Assembly: GCF_900095305.1 (NCBI RefSeq)
Contig: NZ_FMDO01000041.1
Location: forward strand, 1-34,877
Source: Proteiniborus sp. DW1
GTDB taxonomy: Bacteria > Bacillota > Clostridia > Tissierellales > Proteiniboraceae
Direction: 5' to 3'
DNA length: 34,877 nucleotides
The notes under the pieces are model-generated. The model did not search any database. It was not told the origin of the DNA and saw nothing but the letters and a program-made list of their open reading frames with translations. Position 1 is the stretch's first letter. Each line of letters begins with the position of its first letter. Below, piece by piece: positions 7,287-14,895 of this stretch. The position numbers and the translations under genes were made by a program.

Positions 7287-8460
7287 ACTTAACTTCTTTC
7301 CATTCTGAAAGCCTACCTGAAAGCTCCTTGCCCCAACCTTCATCTGCAAGTCGTGTCCCTTTAGTTGTATTTGAAATCATTATCTCAAAATCAGCCTCAT
7401 AAACCTTACCATTTTCAGTTTTCTGAACAACTCCTCTAATACCATAATCTCCATTAGCATAATATATTAACTTAGGAGAAGAAAACCATTTAATATTTTT
7501 CTCTATCCCTTTAAGTTCTTTAGGAGGATAATTTATTGGAGTCCATAATTGTCTTTCATAGATATTCTCTGCACTTTCTCTTTTAGTTTCATAAAACTTA
7601 TCGAAATCAGTATATAATTTTAAAGCTTCTGCATAGTTAGAATAAACCATAGGGTTTAGAGGATAACTTTGCAATCTCTTAATATCTTCATCCGTTAGCT
7701 CTGTAATTTTTGTGTTATTAGGCTTTTCAGGTGTTTTTCTTTCATCTGCATCTAATACTCTTATAACAACAGTACTTGCCTCTGCTCTAGTCAAACCTTG
7801 ATTACCTTTAAATGTCCCATCAGTATATCCTGATATAATGCCTTTTGTGTATGCTTTAAGCACATAATCTTGATATTCTTTAGGTATCTTATCAAAATCC
7901 TTTATCTGATACTTATAATCTTCTCTATTATCTACATGACTTTCTTTAAGATAATCAAGGGCGTTCGCACACATTTTAGCCATTTCATTTCTAGATATAG
8001 CACTATCAATATTTTTTAGTTCGCCTTTTTCTATAAGTTTTATTTCTTCTGCTTTAGTGATGTATCCACTTGCCCAATGATTACCTGTTTTAGTTGGATT
8101 ATTAAATCCTAATGATGAAACCAGTATTTTAGTAAATTCTGCCCTTGTAATAGAACCATTAGGTTTAAATGTACCATCAGGGTAGCCATCAATGCCACCT
8201 AAGCCTACAAGTTTTGAAACTGTGTTTATGTACCAATCGGTAGATTTTATATCTGAAAACCTAGATACAGTATGTTTTATAAGGTCTGCTAGCATTTCTG
8301 TTAATGCCTTTATATTGTCCTTGCTATTATTTAATATCCGATTAAGTGTACTTTCTATTGTTTCACTAAAAGTTGGTGCTTTAGCAAAACTAGCTGAGAA
8401 AGCCGAGAAACTTGATAATACAATAACTAATATTAATATCATACTAATTGTTTTCTTCAT
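7285..8460 (-). CDS. Secreted protein with three SLH domains
   Basis: About 391 residues with a signal peptide (MKKTISM..., hydrophobic core, Ala-rich end near SASFA). Three S-layer-homology repeats follow: FSDIKSTDWYINTV...GGIDGYPDGTFKP...TRAEF, then HWASGYITKAEEIKL...ISRNEMAK, then YQDYVLKAYTKGIISGYTDGTF...TRAEA. Such repeats bind pyruvylated secondary wall polymer, so the protein should sit in the cell wall. The C-terminal 130 residues match the extracellular domain of the next gene product. I choose the ATG at 8460, because the earlier ATG at 8481 lies upstream of the strong AAAGGAGG site. It opens the second pilus operon and is preceded by a good promoter (8494-8522). Confidence 0.85.
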   Translation of the reverse strand: MKKTISMILILVIVLSSFSAFSASFAKAPTFSETIESTLNRILNNSKDNIKALTEMLADLIKHTVSRFSDIKSTDWYINTVSKLVGLGGIDGYPDGTFKPNGSITRAEFTKILVSSLGFNNPTKTGNHWASGYITKAEEIKLIEKGELKNIDSAISRNEMAKMCANALDYLKESHVDNREDYKYQIKDFDKIPKEYQDYVLKAYTKGIISGYTDGTFKGNQGLTRAEASTVVIRVLDADERKTPEKPNNTKITELTDEDIKRLQSYPLNPMVYSNYAEALKLYTDFDKFYETKRESAENIYERQLWTPINYPPKELKGIEKNIKWFSSPKLIYYANGDYGIRGVVQKTENGKVYEADFEIMISNTTKGTRLADEGWGKELSGRLSEWKEVK

Positions 8461-8493
8461 TTTGTACTCCTCCTTTAGCATATTCTTTACTAT

Positions 8494-8522
8494 ATTATAC
8501 CATAAAGTAGCACCACTTGCAA
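8494..8522 (-). promoter_or_regulatory. Promoter of the SLH/pilus operon
   Basis: On the minus strand there is TTGCAA at 8522-8517, a 17-bp spacer, then TATAAT at 8499-8494. This is a consensus -10 and a near-consensus -35 for the housekeeping sigma factor. It lies 34 bp before the chosen SLH start at 8460. The -35 hexamer is the same six bases used by the divergent promoter of the ribbon-helix-helix gene. Confidence 0.75.
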
Positions 8523-8545
8523 TAACCTTATAATTGCTTTATAAT
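8517..8545 (+). promoter_or_regulatory. Divergent promoter of the ribbon-helix-helix gene
   Basis: On the plus strand there is TTGCAA at 8517-8522, a 17-bp spacer, then TATAAT at 8540-8545, 24 bp before the ATG at 8570. TTGCAA is its own reverse complement, so the divergent SLH-operon promoter reads the same hexamer. The two promoters cannot both be occupied at the -35, which makes them mutually competitive. Confidence 0.75.
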
Positions 8546-8569
8546 ATAATATAACAAAGGAGTGATAAT

Positions 8570-8740
8570 ATGAGTCTTAAAAACAGAGTTCGTATGGGTT
8601 CAGCGGTTGATAAAAACTTGTTTGAAAATCTAAAAAAACTATCTGAGCAATCAAGAATTCCGATATCTAAGTTACTAGATGAAGCCATAGAGGATTTACT
8701 TAAAAAACATCAAATTATTGACAAGTCATCCCCCAAATAA
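8570..8740 (+). CDS. Ribbon-helix-helix DNA-binding protein (CopG/Arc type)
   Basis: 56 residues on the plus strand, the only plus-strand gene in the pilus region. The sequence KNRVRMGSAVDKNLFENLKKLS is a basic beta strand plus helix, and QSRIPISKLLDEAIEDLLKK is the second helix with the typical I-P-x-S-x-L-L-D-E-A turn. Dimers of this fold insert a two-stranded ribbon in the major groove. AAAGGAG lies 7 nt before the ATG at 8570. The gene is divergent from the SLH operon and convergent with the pilin operon, so it is a strong candidate for a local repressor and autoregulator. That role is inferred from fold and position. Confidence 0.85.
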   Translation: MSLKNRVRMGSAVDKNLFENLKKLSEQSRIPISKLLDEAIEDLLKKHQIIDKSSPK

Positions 8741-8750
8741 TATGGGGGAT
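8728..8750 (+). terminator. Terminator of the ribbon-helix-helix gene
   Basis: ATCCCCCA (8728-8735) pairs with TGGGGGAT (8743-8750) around a short AT loop, followed by TTCTT on the plus strand. The stem includes the last codons of the gene. It is GC-rich compared with its surroundings. Confidence 0.7.
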
Positions 8751-8781
8751 TTCTTGTTAATAATTATTACAAGGACTGTTT

Positions 8782-8973
8782 TTAGTATTGATAACTCGCA
8801 CCTTCGTCTAATGATTCTCCTGTTCTATTGAACATAACTCTAATTTTTGGCCCCAAGAACGTTAAAGCACCAACAGCGATTATAGCAAATATACCGATAG
8901 TGATACCAGTTTGTACTATATCACCATCCTCATTATCATGAAACTTTTTAATGTTTTTAAACAACTCTTTCAT
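8782..8973 (-). CDS. flp: Flp-type major pilin precursor
   Basis: 63 residues: a short charged leader KELFKNIKKFHDNEDG, a hydrophobic helix DIVQTGITIGIFAIIAVGAL, then FLGPKIRVMFNRTGESLDEG and a Tyr-containing end ASYQY. Size, leader ending in Gly and single helix fit the Flp/Fap pilins that assemble into Tad fibres after cleavage by an A24 peptidase. The usual Glu of the Flp signature is replaced by Gln in VQT, which is worth noting. The start at 8973 has AGGAGG 6 nt upstream. It is the last gene of the tadZABC operon. Confidence 0.8.
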   Translation of the reverse strand: MKELFKNIKKFHDNEDGDIVQTGITIGIFAIIAVGALTFLGPKIRVMFNRTGESLDEGASYQY

Positions 8974-9050
8974 TTAACTTCCTCCTCGATATAATTTAAT
9001 TAATGATGTCTGCAATCTCATACAATTCTTTTATGTTTCTGATTATTCAT

Positions 9051-9467
9051 CCCCTTTCTCTTTATTACATTACTCTTAATAATGTAAATACTGCTGGTGT
9101 CAAAAGAATGGCTAACATCGGAATAAAGACACAAGAAAAAATAGGAAGTAACATTTTAGTAGGTAATTTCTTGGCTTTTTCCTCCATGTCTAGCTTTCTC
9201 ATGATACGCATATCTTCTGTGAAATCTTCCAGTACATCACTTATATTCATATCACCCCTTTCTCTTTATTACATTACTCTTAATAATGTAAATACTGCTG
9301 GTGTCAAAAGAATGGCTAACATCGGAATAAAGACACAAGAAAAAATAGGAAGTAACATTTTAGTAGGTAATTTCTTGGCTTTTTCCTCCATGTCTAGCTT
9401 TCTCATGATACGCATATCTTCTGTAAAATCTTCCAGTACATCACTTATATTCATACCACCCCTTTCT
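9051..9467 (-). repeat. 204-bp tandem duplication of the tadC 3' end
   Basis: The block 9051-9254 is repeated at 9255-9458, nearly identical. I see two base differences: one in the GAAATC/AAAATC region and one just before the ATG. The nonamer CCCCTTTCT stands at the start of copy 1 (9051), between the copies (9255) and at the far end (9459), so the duplication probably arose by recombination or slippage between these short direct repeats. Confidence 0.92.
9065..9250 (-). pseudogene. Duplicated C-terminal fragment of TadC
   Basis: 61 codons identical to the last 61 residues of TadC (MNISDVLEDFTEDMRIM...FTLLRVM), containing its final membrane segment. In intact TadC the Met is internal (ERGGMNIS). 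In this copy one base change turns the preceding GGT into GAT, leaving AAAGGGG 4 nt before the ATG, so the fragment could be translated. It lies between tadC and the pilin gene. It lacks most of the type II secretion F domain and is probably a by-product of the tandem duplication. Confidence 0.85.
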
Positions 9468-10120
9468 TCAGCAGTATTAATTGTATCTATAAATCTACTT
9501 AAAATGTCTACCCCTGTTCTCTCGCTCATATTTTTAAAAGCCTTTGATCTTTGTGTGCCTGTTGCAACCTCTTTCATTGCTTTTCTGAGTTCTTCACCTA
9601 ACACATTAGGAGTATGAATACTAATAATTTCAAAAGCTGTTCCAAGTTCAACTCCTGCTCTAACAGAAGTAGCAAGAAGTCCCACCATAGAAGGTAAGTC
9701 TTTTTTTATTGATGTTTGTCTTTTTTCTACTCTTTCATTTAGTAGCCCATGAGGTAAAAGATACGCTATTGCTATTAATATAAAAGTAACGAAAAAAGGA
9801 AATCCTATACTTGTTAACACTAATCCTAATATAATACCAAGTAAAACCAAAATAGCTTGTAATCCTAAAAAACTTTCTGCGGTAAGCCCTAAAGGATAAT
9901 CAGCGTACATAAGTTTATTAGAAAGGTCTATTTGCTTACCAGCAGGAATATAGGTAGATATTGTTGGTCCAATCTTTTGTGCAAACTCATATATACTTTT
10001 TCTTTCAAAAAGCATTTTATATACTATAGACTTCTGTTTCATAGTTATAAGGTTAAATCCCATAAATGCAGAAAAAACTCCTAAAAAAACCAACCATAAT
10101 ATTATTGGATAGTATATCAT
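9269..10120 (-). CDS. tadC: TadC inner-membrane platform protein
   Basis: 283-residue type II secretion F (T2SSF) protein. Membrane segments lie near residues 5-24, 88-106, 107-127 and 258-279. The cytoplasmic F domain includes KKDLPSMVGLLATSVRAGVELGTAFEI and LGEELRKAMKEVATGTQRSKAF, typical of TadC. With TadB it should form the membrane platform on which the TadA ATPase acts to insert or extract Flp pilin. It lies 2 bp downstream of tadB, so they are tightly coupled. Its 3' end is tandemly duplicated downstream. Confidence 0.9.
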   Translation of the reverse strand: MIYYPIILWLVFLGVFSAFMGFNLITMKQKSIVYKMLFERKSIYEFAQKIGPTISTYIPAGKQIDLSNKLMYADYPLGLTAESFLGLQAILVLLGIILGLVLTSIGFPFFVTFILIAIAYLLPHGLLNERVEKRQTSIKKDLPSMVGLLATSVRAGVELGTAFEIISIHTPNVLGEELRKAMKEVATGTQRSKAFKNMSERTGVDILSRFIDTINTAEERGGMNISDVLEDFTEDMRIMRKLDMEEKAKKLPTKMLLPIFSCVFIPMLAILLTPAVFTLLRVM

Positions 10121-10122
10121 TG

Positions 10123-11004
10123 TTAAACATCCTCCAACTTCGCAATACTAAACATCCATTTAACACCAAAGAGTATCAATCCAACGCATAATCCAAATAT
10201 AGTAAGGCCTATAGCATTATCAAACAAAGGTCCTACAAACTCAGGTGCGGCAAATCTCATGATAGTTATTGTAACAAAAGGAACAATAGATACTATTATT
10301 CCAGCCAATCTAATCTCAGAAGTAATGGCTTCAACGCTCCTTTTAAATTGTACCTTATGACGAATATCTGATTGAAGTCGACTAAATAAATTGGGTATAT
10401 TTATTGCCATTCCTGTTTCCTGTAAATCTATAGCTATACTAACAGCTGTCATTTCAGGTATATCAACTCTTTGTGAAAACTCTAAAAAAGCATGAGAAGT
10501 GGGTACTCCTATTCGCATTTGAGTAGCAGTTCTTACTAATTCAGAACGAAGAGGTTCTTTAATTTCTCTAGCTGCTCTTTCAAAGGCTTCTGGTAAACTG
10601 CTTCCTGTTTTTATAACGGCTGCTATTACTTCGCTTGCTTGTTCCATCTGTTTAAGCATAACTTTTTTATTAGACTCTATATGCCATTTGTACCACCAAC
10701 TCGGTATTAAAAAACCACCTAAGAAAGATAAAAGAGCGATCCATAATACGCCAACAACAATATAAGTTATTATCCCTATTACAATACCACCTAAAACTAT
10801 TAATGTTAAAGCAATTTTAATAGGAACCTTGCTTTTCTGAAGTATTTCTTCATATCTTTTATGTTTCTCTTCTTCTGTATAATCATAGAAAGGAACAAAT
10901 TTACTAGTCTTTATTTCTTTCTTTTTCAGGTACGAAATTCCCATGAAAACACATAATACTGTTATACCTGCAAGTAAAGAAACAATTAATGCTGAATTAT
11001 TCAA
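10123..11004 (-). CDS. tadB: TadB inner-membrane platform protein
   Basis: 293-residue T2SSF family protein. It has an N-terminal membrane helix (about 8-24), a helical pair near residues 64-100, the F domain (LKQMEQASEVIAAVIKTGSSLPEAFERAA..., ETGMAINIPNLFSRLQSDI) and two C-terminal helices ending KWMFSIAKLEDV. It partners with TadC. The ATG at 11004 has AAAGGAG upstream. A very short open frame with a strong ribosome-binding site lies between tadA and this gene (11023-11061). Confidence 0.9.
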   Translation of the reverse strand: MNNSALIVSLLAGITVLCVFMGISYLKKKEIKTSKFVPFYDYTEEEKHKRYEEILQKSKVPIKIALTLIVLGGIVIGIITYIVVGVLWIALLSFLGGFLIPSWWYKWHIESNKKVMLKQMEQASEVIAAVIKTGSSLPEAFERAAREIKEPLRSELVRTATQMRIGVPTSHAFLEFSQRVDIPEMTAVSIAIDLQETGMAINIPNLFSRLQSDIRHKVQFKRSVEAITSEIRLAGIIVSIVPFVTITIMRFAAPEFVGPLFDNAIGLTIFGLCVGLILFGVKWMFSIAKLEDV

Positions 11005-11022
11005 AATACTATCAACTCCTTT

Positions 11023-11061
11023 CTAATTTAGAACAGTTAAAAAAGTAATTAAGCTTGGCAT
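11023..11061 (-). other. 12-codon open frame with strong ribosome-binding site before tadB
   Basis: ATG at 11061 preceded by AGGAGGGCAAGAT encodes MPSLITFLTVLN and stops 18 nt before tadB. The leader (TAGGAGGGYAAGATATG) is almost the same as that of the small membrane protein at 2366-2560. It could be a leader peptide that loads ribosomes for tadB, or the truncated start of a lost copy of that membrane protein. Confidence 0.35.
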
Positions 11062-11091
11062 ATCTTGCCCTCCTACTATTTATCAAACAAT

Positions 11092-12477
11092 CTATAACCA
11101 GCCATTCCACTCAATGCCTTTTTCTCTAAGCTTTTCAACTCTACTAAAATTTTCATTAACAGCAATCCAATCACCCTTAACTACTTTGCCATCATAACTA
11201 TGAACTTTATATTCAACTAGAGGTTTGGTAATAATATTCCCATTCTTTTCTCCCATAACTTCATGTATAGCAACTAATTTTCTTGAACCATCAGCCATAC
11301 GTGAAAGTTGAACTATAATATCGATACCGCCTGCTACATAAGAAGGTACTAAATCAGAAGTTAGCTCTCTAGCAGATGCAACCATTGATACTAACCTTTT
11401 ACCTGCTTCTTCTGGACTATTAGCGTGTAGTGTTGACATAGAACCATCATGCCCTGTATTTAATGCTTGCATTAAGTCATAAGCTTCAGCCCCTCTAACC
11501 TCACTGATAATTATAATATCAGGTCTTGAACGAAGAGCAGTTATAACTAAGTGTCTTATACTTACCTCTCCAGTTCCTTCAATGTTAGCTGGCCTAGCCT
11601 CCCATCTTCTAACACGAGGATGATTAAATTGTAATTCTATGGGGTTTTCTATAGTTATAATAGATAAATTAGGATTAATAAAACTAGATAAGGCATTTAA
11701 AAAAGTAGATTTACCACTACCTGTACCGCCACTTACCATGATACTTAATCTACCTTTAACGCATTTTATAAGAGCTTCTTTAATCCTTTCATTAAGAGAA
11801 CCGTATTCTATTAATTTATCAATACTTAAATCAGGCTTGAACTTTCTAATAGCTATTTGAGTACCATCAACAGCTATAGGAGGTATAACAGCACATACCC
11901 TAGAACCGTCAGGAAGTCTAGCATCTACTGTTGGACTTGCCCAATTAAGTCTTCTACCTAATGGCATTATAATTCTTTCAACAACTAATCTTAAATCTTC
12001 TTCTGTACCAAAAGAATCCCCTGTTTCATAGAGTATGCCATCTTTTTCTATAACAACCTTATCAAATCTCTCTACCAAAATTTCAGTTACATCTGAATCA
12101 TTTAAATATTTATCTAATGGCCCATAACCAGATATTTCTGTAGACATTTGTTCAGCAATTAAAACAACATTCTTATATGGAATACTAGGATGTAATCTTT
12201 GTATAGTCTGTATAACTTGTCTTTTAATAGCTTCTTTAGCTTCTTTATCACGATATTTTCCTAACAGCTTAGCATCTACTTTATCCATTACATCTGTCTG
12301 GGCAATTTTCTTTAATTCCTGGTATTCTTCTTTAGTTAATTCTTTTATTTCATCTGTAGCTGGAATGTAATCAATAATTCTTTTATATTGCCTATTTTCA
12401 GTATCACTTCTCTCAACTTCGGACTGACTCAAAATCCCTTTAGAATTACTTTCATTATTTGAATTTCTGAAAAGCAT
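11092..12477 (-). CDS. tadA: TadA/CpaF pilus assembly ATPase
   Basis: Complete 461-residue VirB11-like secretion ATPase. The N-terminal domain (1-150) includes ISGYGPLDKYLNDSDVTEILV. The catalytic core has Walker A GGTGSGKST (about 250-258), the acidic region ITIENPIEL, Walker B SRPDIIIISEVRGAEA and the His box STLHANSPEEA. It should hydrolyse ATP to drive pilin polymerisation and possibly retraction at the TadBC platform. It lies between the tadZ-like gene (14 bp upstream) and tadB. It differs from the partial paralogue at 1-1079, which has GNVGAGKTT and an atypical ATAHFN box. Confidence 0.93.
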   Translation of the reverse strand: MLFRNSNNESNSKGILSQSEVERSDTENRQYKRIIDYIPATDEIKELTKEEYQELKKIAQTDVMDKVDAKLLGKYRDKEAKEAIKRQVIQTIQRLHPSIPYKNVVLIAEQMSTEISGYGPLDKYLNDSDVTEILVERFDKVVIEKDGILYETGDSFGTEEDLRLVVERIIMPLGRRLNWASPTVDARLPDGSRVCAVIPPIAVDGTQIAIRKFKPDLSIDKLIEYGSLNERIKEALIKCVKGRLSIMVSGGTGSGKSTFLNALSSFINPNLSIITIENPIELQFNHPRVRRWEARPANIEGTGEVSIRHLVITALRSRPDIIIISEVRGAEAYDLMQALNTGHDGSMSTLHANSPEEAGKRLVSMVASARELTSDLVPSYVAGGIDIIVQLSRMADGSRKLVAIHEVMGEKNGNIITKPLVEYKVHSYDGKVVKGDWIAVNENFSRVEKLREKGIEWNGWL

Positions 12478-12491
12478 AGTTTCCTTCCCTC

Positions 12492-13859
12492 CTAACCGAA
12501 TAAACCAAATAGCTTCTTTTTATCTGAGTTTTCCTTTACTTTCTTCTTACTTTTTTTAACGTCTTCTTGTTTTACACCTTCAGGATAAGCTCCACAAAGG
12601 TCATTCGCTAATTTTTTAATAGCAATTGCAAACTCACTTTCAGGCTCAAGCTCAACTGCTTGTTTAGCAGAATTACCATGTAAAGCCTTTTTAACAACAT
12701 CATCATTAGGTATTTCTCTAAGCAAAGGTCTACCTATAGTTCTTGCAACTTCATTAGGTTTAAGATCCCATTCGCTAGGTTTTTGAGCATAATTAAGTAC
12801 CACAAACATCTTATTAATTATATGTATCAGATCTCTTTCTCCATTAGCGGTTATATCGTTTAGGGTATGTACTATTCTGCCTAATTGCTTAACTGCTTGT
12901 CCTTCAGGATTTGCAATCAAAAGTATTTTTGTAGCCTGTTCAAGAGCAGCATCCATTACAGGACTTAGATTAGGAGCACCATCAATAATAATTACATCAA
13001 AATATTTCTTGAGTATCTTTAAAATATTATCAGCTATATCATAGCCAATTTTAGCCGCTATACCCATATTTATTGGAGCAGCAGCAACCATTATTCCATG
13101 TGGTCCAGGAATAAGTAAACTATCCACTTCCTCTGGACTTGTTTCATTAAGGTCTATATTTTCCCATGCTGCAAGGTTTCTACTAACAGTGTCTATATCA
13201 GGAATATTACATATTGTGCTTACATTTGCTCCTCCACAATCAAAGTCAACAAGAACTACTCTTTTACCTGAATAATAAGGTGATAACTTTATAGCAACTG
13301 CTAAATTAGCTGCAACAGTACTCTTACCAACACCACCTTTCATGTTATATGTAAGAATAACTGACTGTGAAATTGTTTTAGTTATATATTCCTTAACTAT
13401 TTTAGTATTTCTAGTTCCTTTTTCTATTGCACCATGCTCATTAGCTAATTTTTCATACTCAAGTCTTTTAGCTATTATAGAATCAACTATCTTATCTGCA
13501 ACCTCTCTATATACAATACCTTCTCTTTTAAAAATTTCTGCAACTCCCTTACTTTTAGCACTAAAAATAAATTCCGCAGACATAGAATCAGAAATGCAAA
13601 AAATTTCAGTTGTAGGTGAAGAATCTTTTAATTCCTTAGCAACTTCTATAGCAGTCAAATCGATTAGGTTAAAATCCATTAGTATAGCATCTACGTCTCG
13701 CATAGTTGAAGCTCTATTTATTAAATCCTGGCCATTTTGACAAATAGCTACAACTCTAACTAGAGGATTACTATTTTGCAATTTAGAGAAGGTATCCATA
13801 AGCCTCATATTGTCATAATCAGCAACAATTATGTTTACCGTATTAGAACTTTTATACAC
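12492..13859 (-). CDS. cpaE: CpaE/TadZ pilus localisation ATPase (receiver-like plus MinD domains)
   Basis: 455 residues. Residues 1-125 resemble a response-regulator receiver: acidic pocket ADYD at 13-16 and MDFN at about 61-64, the place of the phospho-acceptor Asp. A ParA/MinD domain follows with deviant Walker A KGGVGKS (174-180), VVLVDFDCGG and FDVIIIDGAPNLS. The Lys-rich tail SKKKVKENSDKKKLFGLFG looks like a basic or amphipathic membrane-binding end. CpaE/TadZ proteins place the pilus machine at a pole or membrane site. The gene lies between cpaB and tadA. The two-domain layout is firm; phosphorylation is uncertain. Confidence 0.9.
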   Translation of the reverse strand: MYKSSNTVNIIVADYDNMRLMDTFSKLQNSNPLVRVVAICQNGQDLINRASTMRDVDAILMDFNLIDLTAIEVAKELKDSSPTTEIFCISDSMSAEFIFSAKSKGVAEIFKREGIVYREVADKIVDSIIAKRLEYEKLANEHGAIEKGTRNTKIVKEYITKTISQSVILTYNMKGGVGKSTVAANLAVAIKLSPYYSGKRVVLVDFDCGGANVSTICNIPDIDTVSRNLAAWENIDLNETSPEEVDSLLIPGPHGIMVAAAPINMGIAAKIGYDIADNILKILKKYFDVIIIDGAPNLSPVMDAALEQATKILLIANPEGQAVKQLGRIVHTLNDITANGERDLIHIINKMFVVLNYAQKPSEWDLKPNEVARTIGRPLLREIPNDDVVKKALHGNSAKQAVELEPESEFAIAIKKLANDLCGAYPEGVKQEDVKKSKKKVKENSDKKKLFGLFG

Positions 13860-13876
13860 AACCTATTCTCCTTTCA

Positions 13877-14689
13877 TTAACTTCCGAATTCTTCATCAGG
13901 TGAGAACTCATATTCTGCTACTGGAAGATTTTCAGGGTTATCTAACATCTGTATATATAAATCGCTTAATATTTCAGGATGCCCTTCTGGTTTATTTAAT
14001 CCAAATGGCATTAAGGCAATATAAAACTTACCTTTTTCTCTTGCCAAAGCTAGGGCTTCAAATTGTTTTTGAGTCAAAGCAATAACAACATTACCTTTAT
14101 TATTATCACTTGGTAGCTTAATACCAAGGACATGTATAAAGTCAAATATTGTCTCAGTTCTTCTAATTTTTTCTTTTGCATCTGTTTCCTCAATATAAAC
14201 AGATGTTACAGCAATCTTGTCTCCTTCTTTCATTCCACTTATCATACCAATAATAGAATCAATTGGTATTTCAGCTGCTCTTAAATTCATCACTTCTTCA
14301 GAATCTAATGTTTCACTTTTAGTTAAACTATCTGCAACAGCTCTTAACCTAGTCGATAACACAGGTAGTTCCTTTTGCTCTAAATTTACTACATTTTCAT
14401 ATCTTAAAATATCATTCTTAGACATATCTTTAAGAGCCACTAATCCGCTAAGCTCATGTGTTGGCAATATTGCATCTTTTGGTCTTGCAGATACGGGTAT
14501 ATTTACTACCTGAAAATTCTCTTTAAGAAGCGGATCCCCAGCTACAATATTTGTATTTGCAACTAGCATTGGTACTTTTTCTGTAATTTTATTGATTGAA
14601 AAATACGCAAAAAAAACAGCCAGTAAACTACAAATAACTGCTGTAAAAATGAAAAGAAAACCAGTTTTTTTAATTGAGATTTTTTTCAT
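13877..14689 (-). CDS. cpaB: CpaB/RcpC SAF-domain protein
   Basis: About 270 residues with one N-terminal membrane helix (TGFLFIFTAVICSLLAVFFA) and an extracytoplasmic SAF domain (LVANTNIVAGDPLLKENFQVVNIPV, where VPVSA/PKDAI-type positions fit the family), then an RcpC-like segment with EEVMNLRAAEIPIDSI. I use the ATG at 14689, because the earlier ATG at 14719 lies upstream of the AAGGAGG site, which is 8 nt before 14689. In Gram-negatives CpaB works with the secretin. Here, without an outer membrane, it may guide the pilus through the wall. The second family member is at 1012-1829. Confidence 0.85.
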   Translation of the reverse strand: MKKISIKKTGFLFIFTAVICSLLAVFFAYFSINKITEKVPMLVANTNIVAGDPLLKENFQVVNIPVSARPKDAILPTHELSGLVALKDMSKNDILRYENVVNLEQKELPVLSTRLRAVADSLTKSETLDSEEVMNLRAAEIPIDSIIGMISGMKEGDKIAVTSVYIEETDAKEKIRRTETIFDFIHVLGIKLPSDNNKGNVVIALTQKQFEALALAREKGKFYIALMPFGLNKPEGHPEILSDLYIQMLDNPENLPVAEYEFSPDEEFGS

Positions 14690-14895
14690 CAATAGAGCCT
14701 CCTTATATTCTTTAATCATTAGATTAATTATCTATCAAAAGTTATGCCTAATTCTATATTTGACACAAGCAAATTTCTTCCTTTACATCTGTTATTCTAA
14801 TAAGTCTAGTTTGAATATAGTTTTTATCTTTATTTGATAATCCCAAACTTGTTAACTCTAATCATACTAATCCTCAATTTAGTCAACAATTTAGT

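Noticed and set aside
9003-9617. Long plus-strand open frame with a repeated block
   Set aside because: It is the antisense of tadC and its duplicated end; the repeat in the protein mirrors the DNA duplication.
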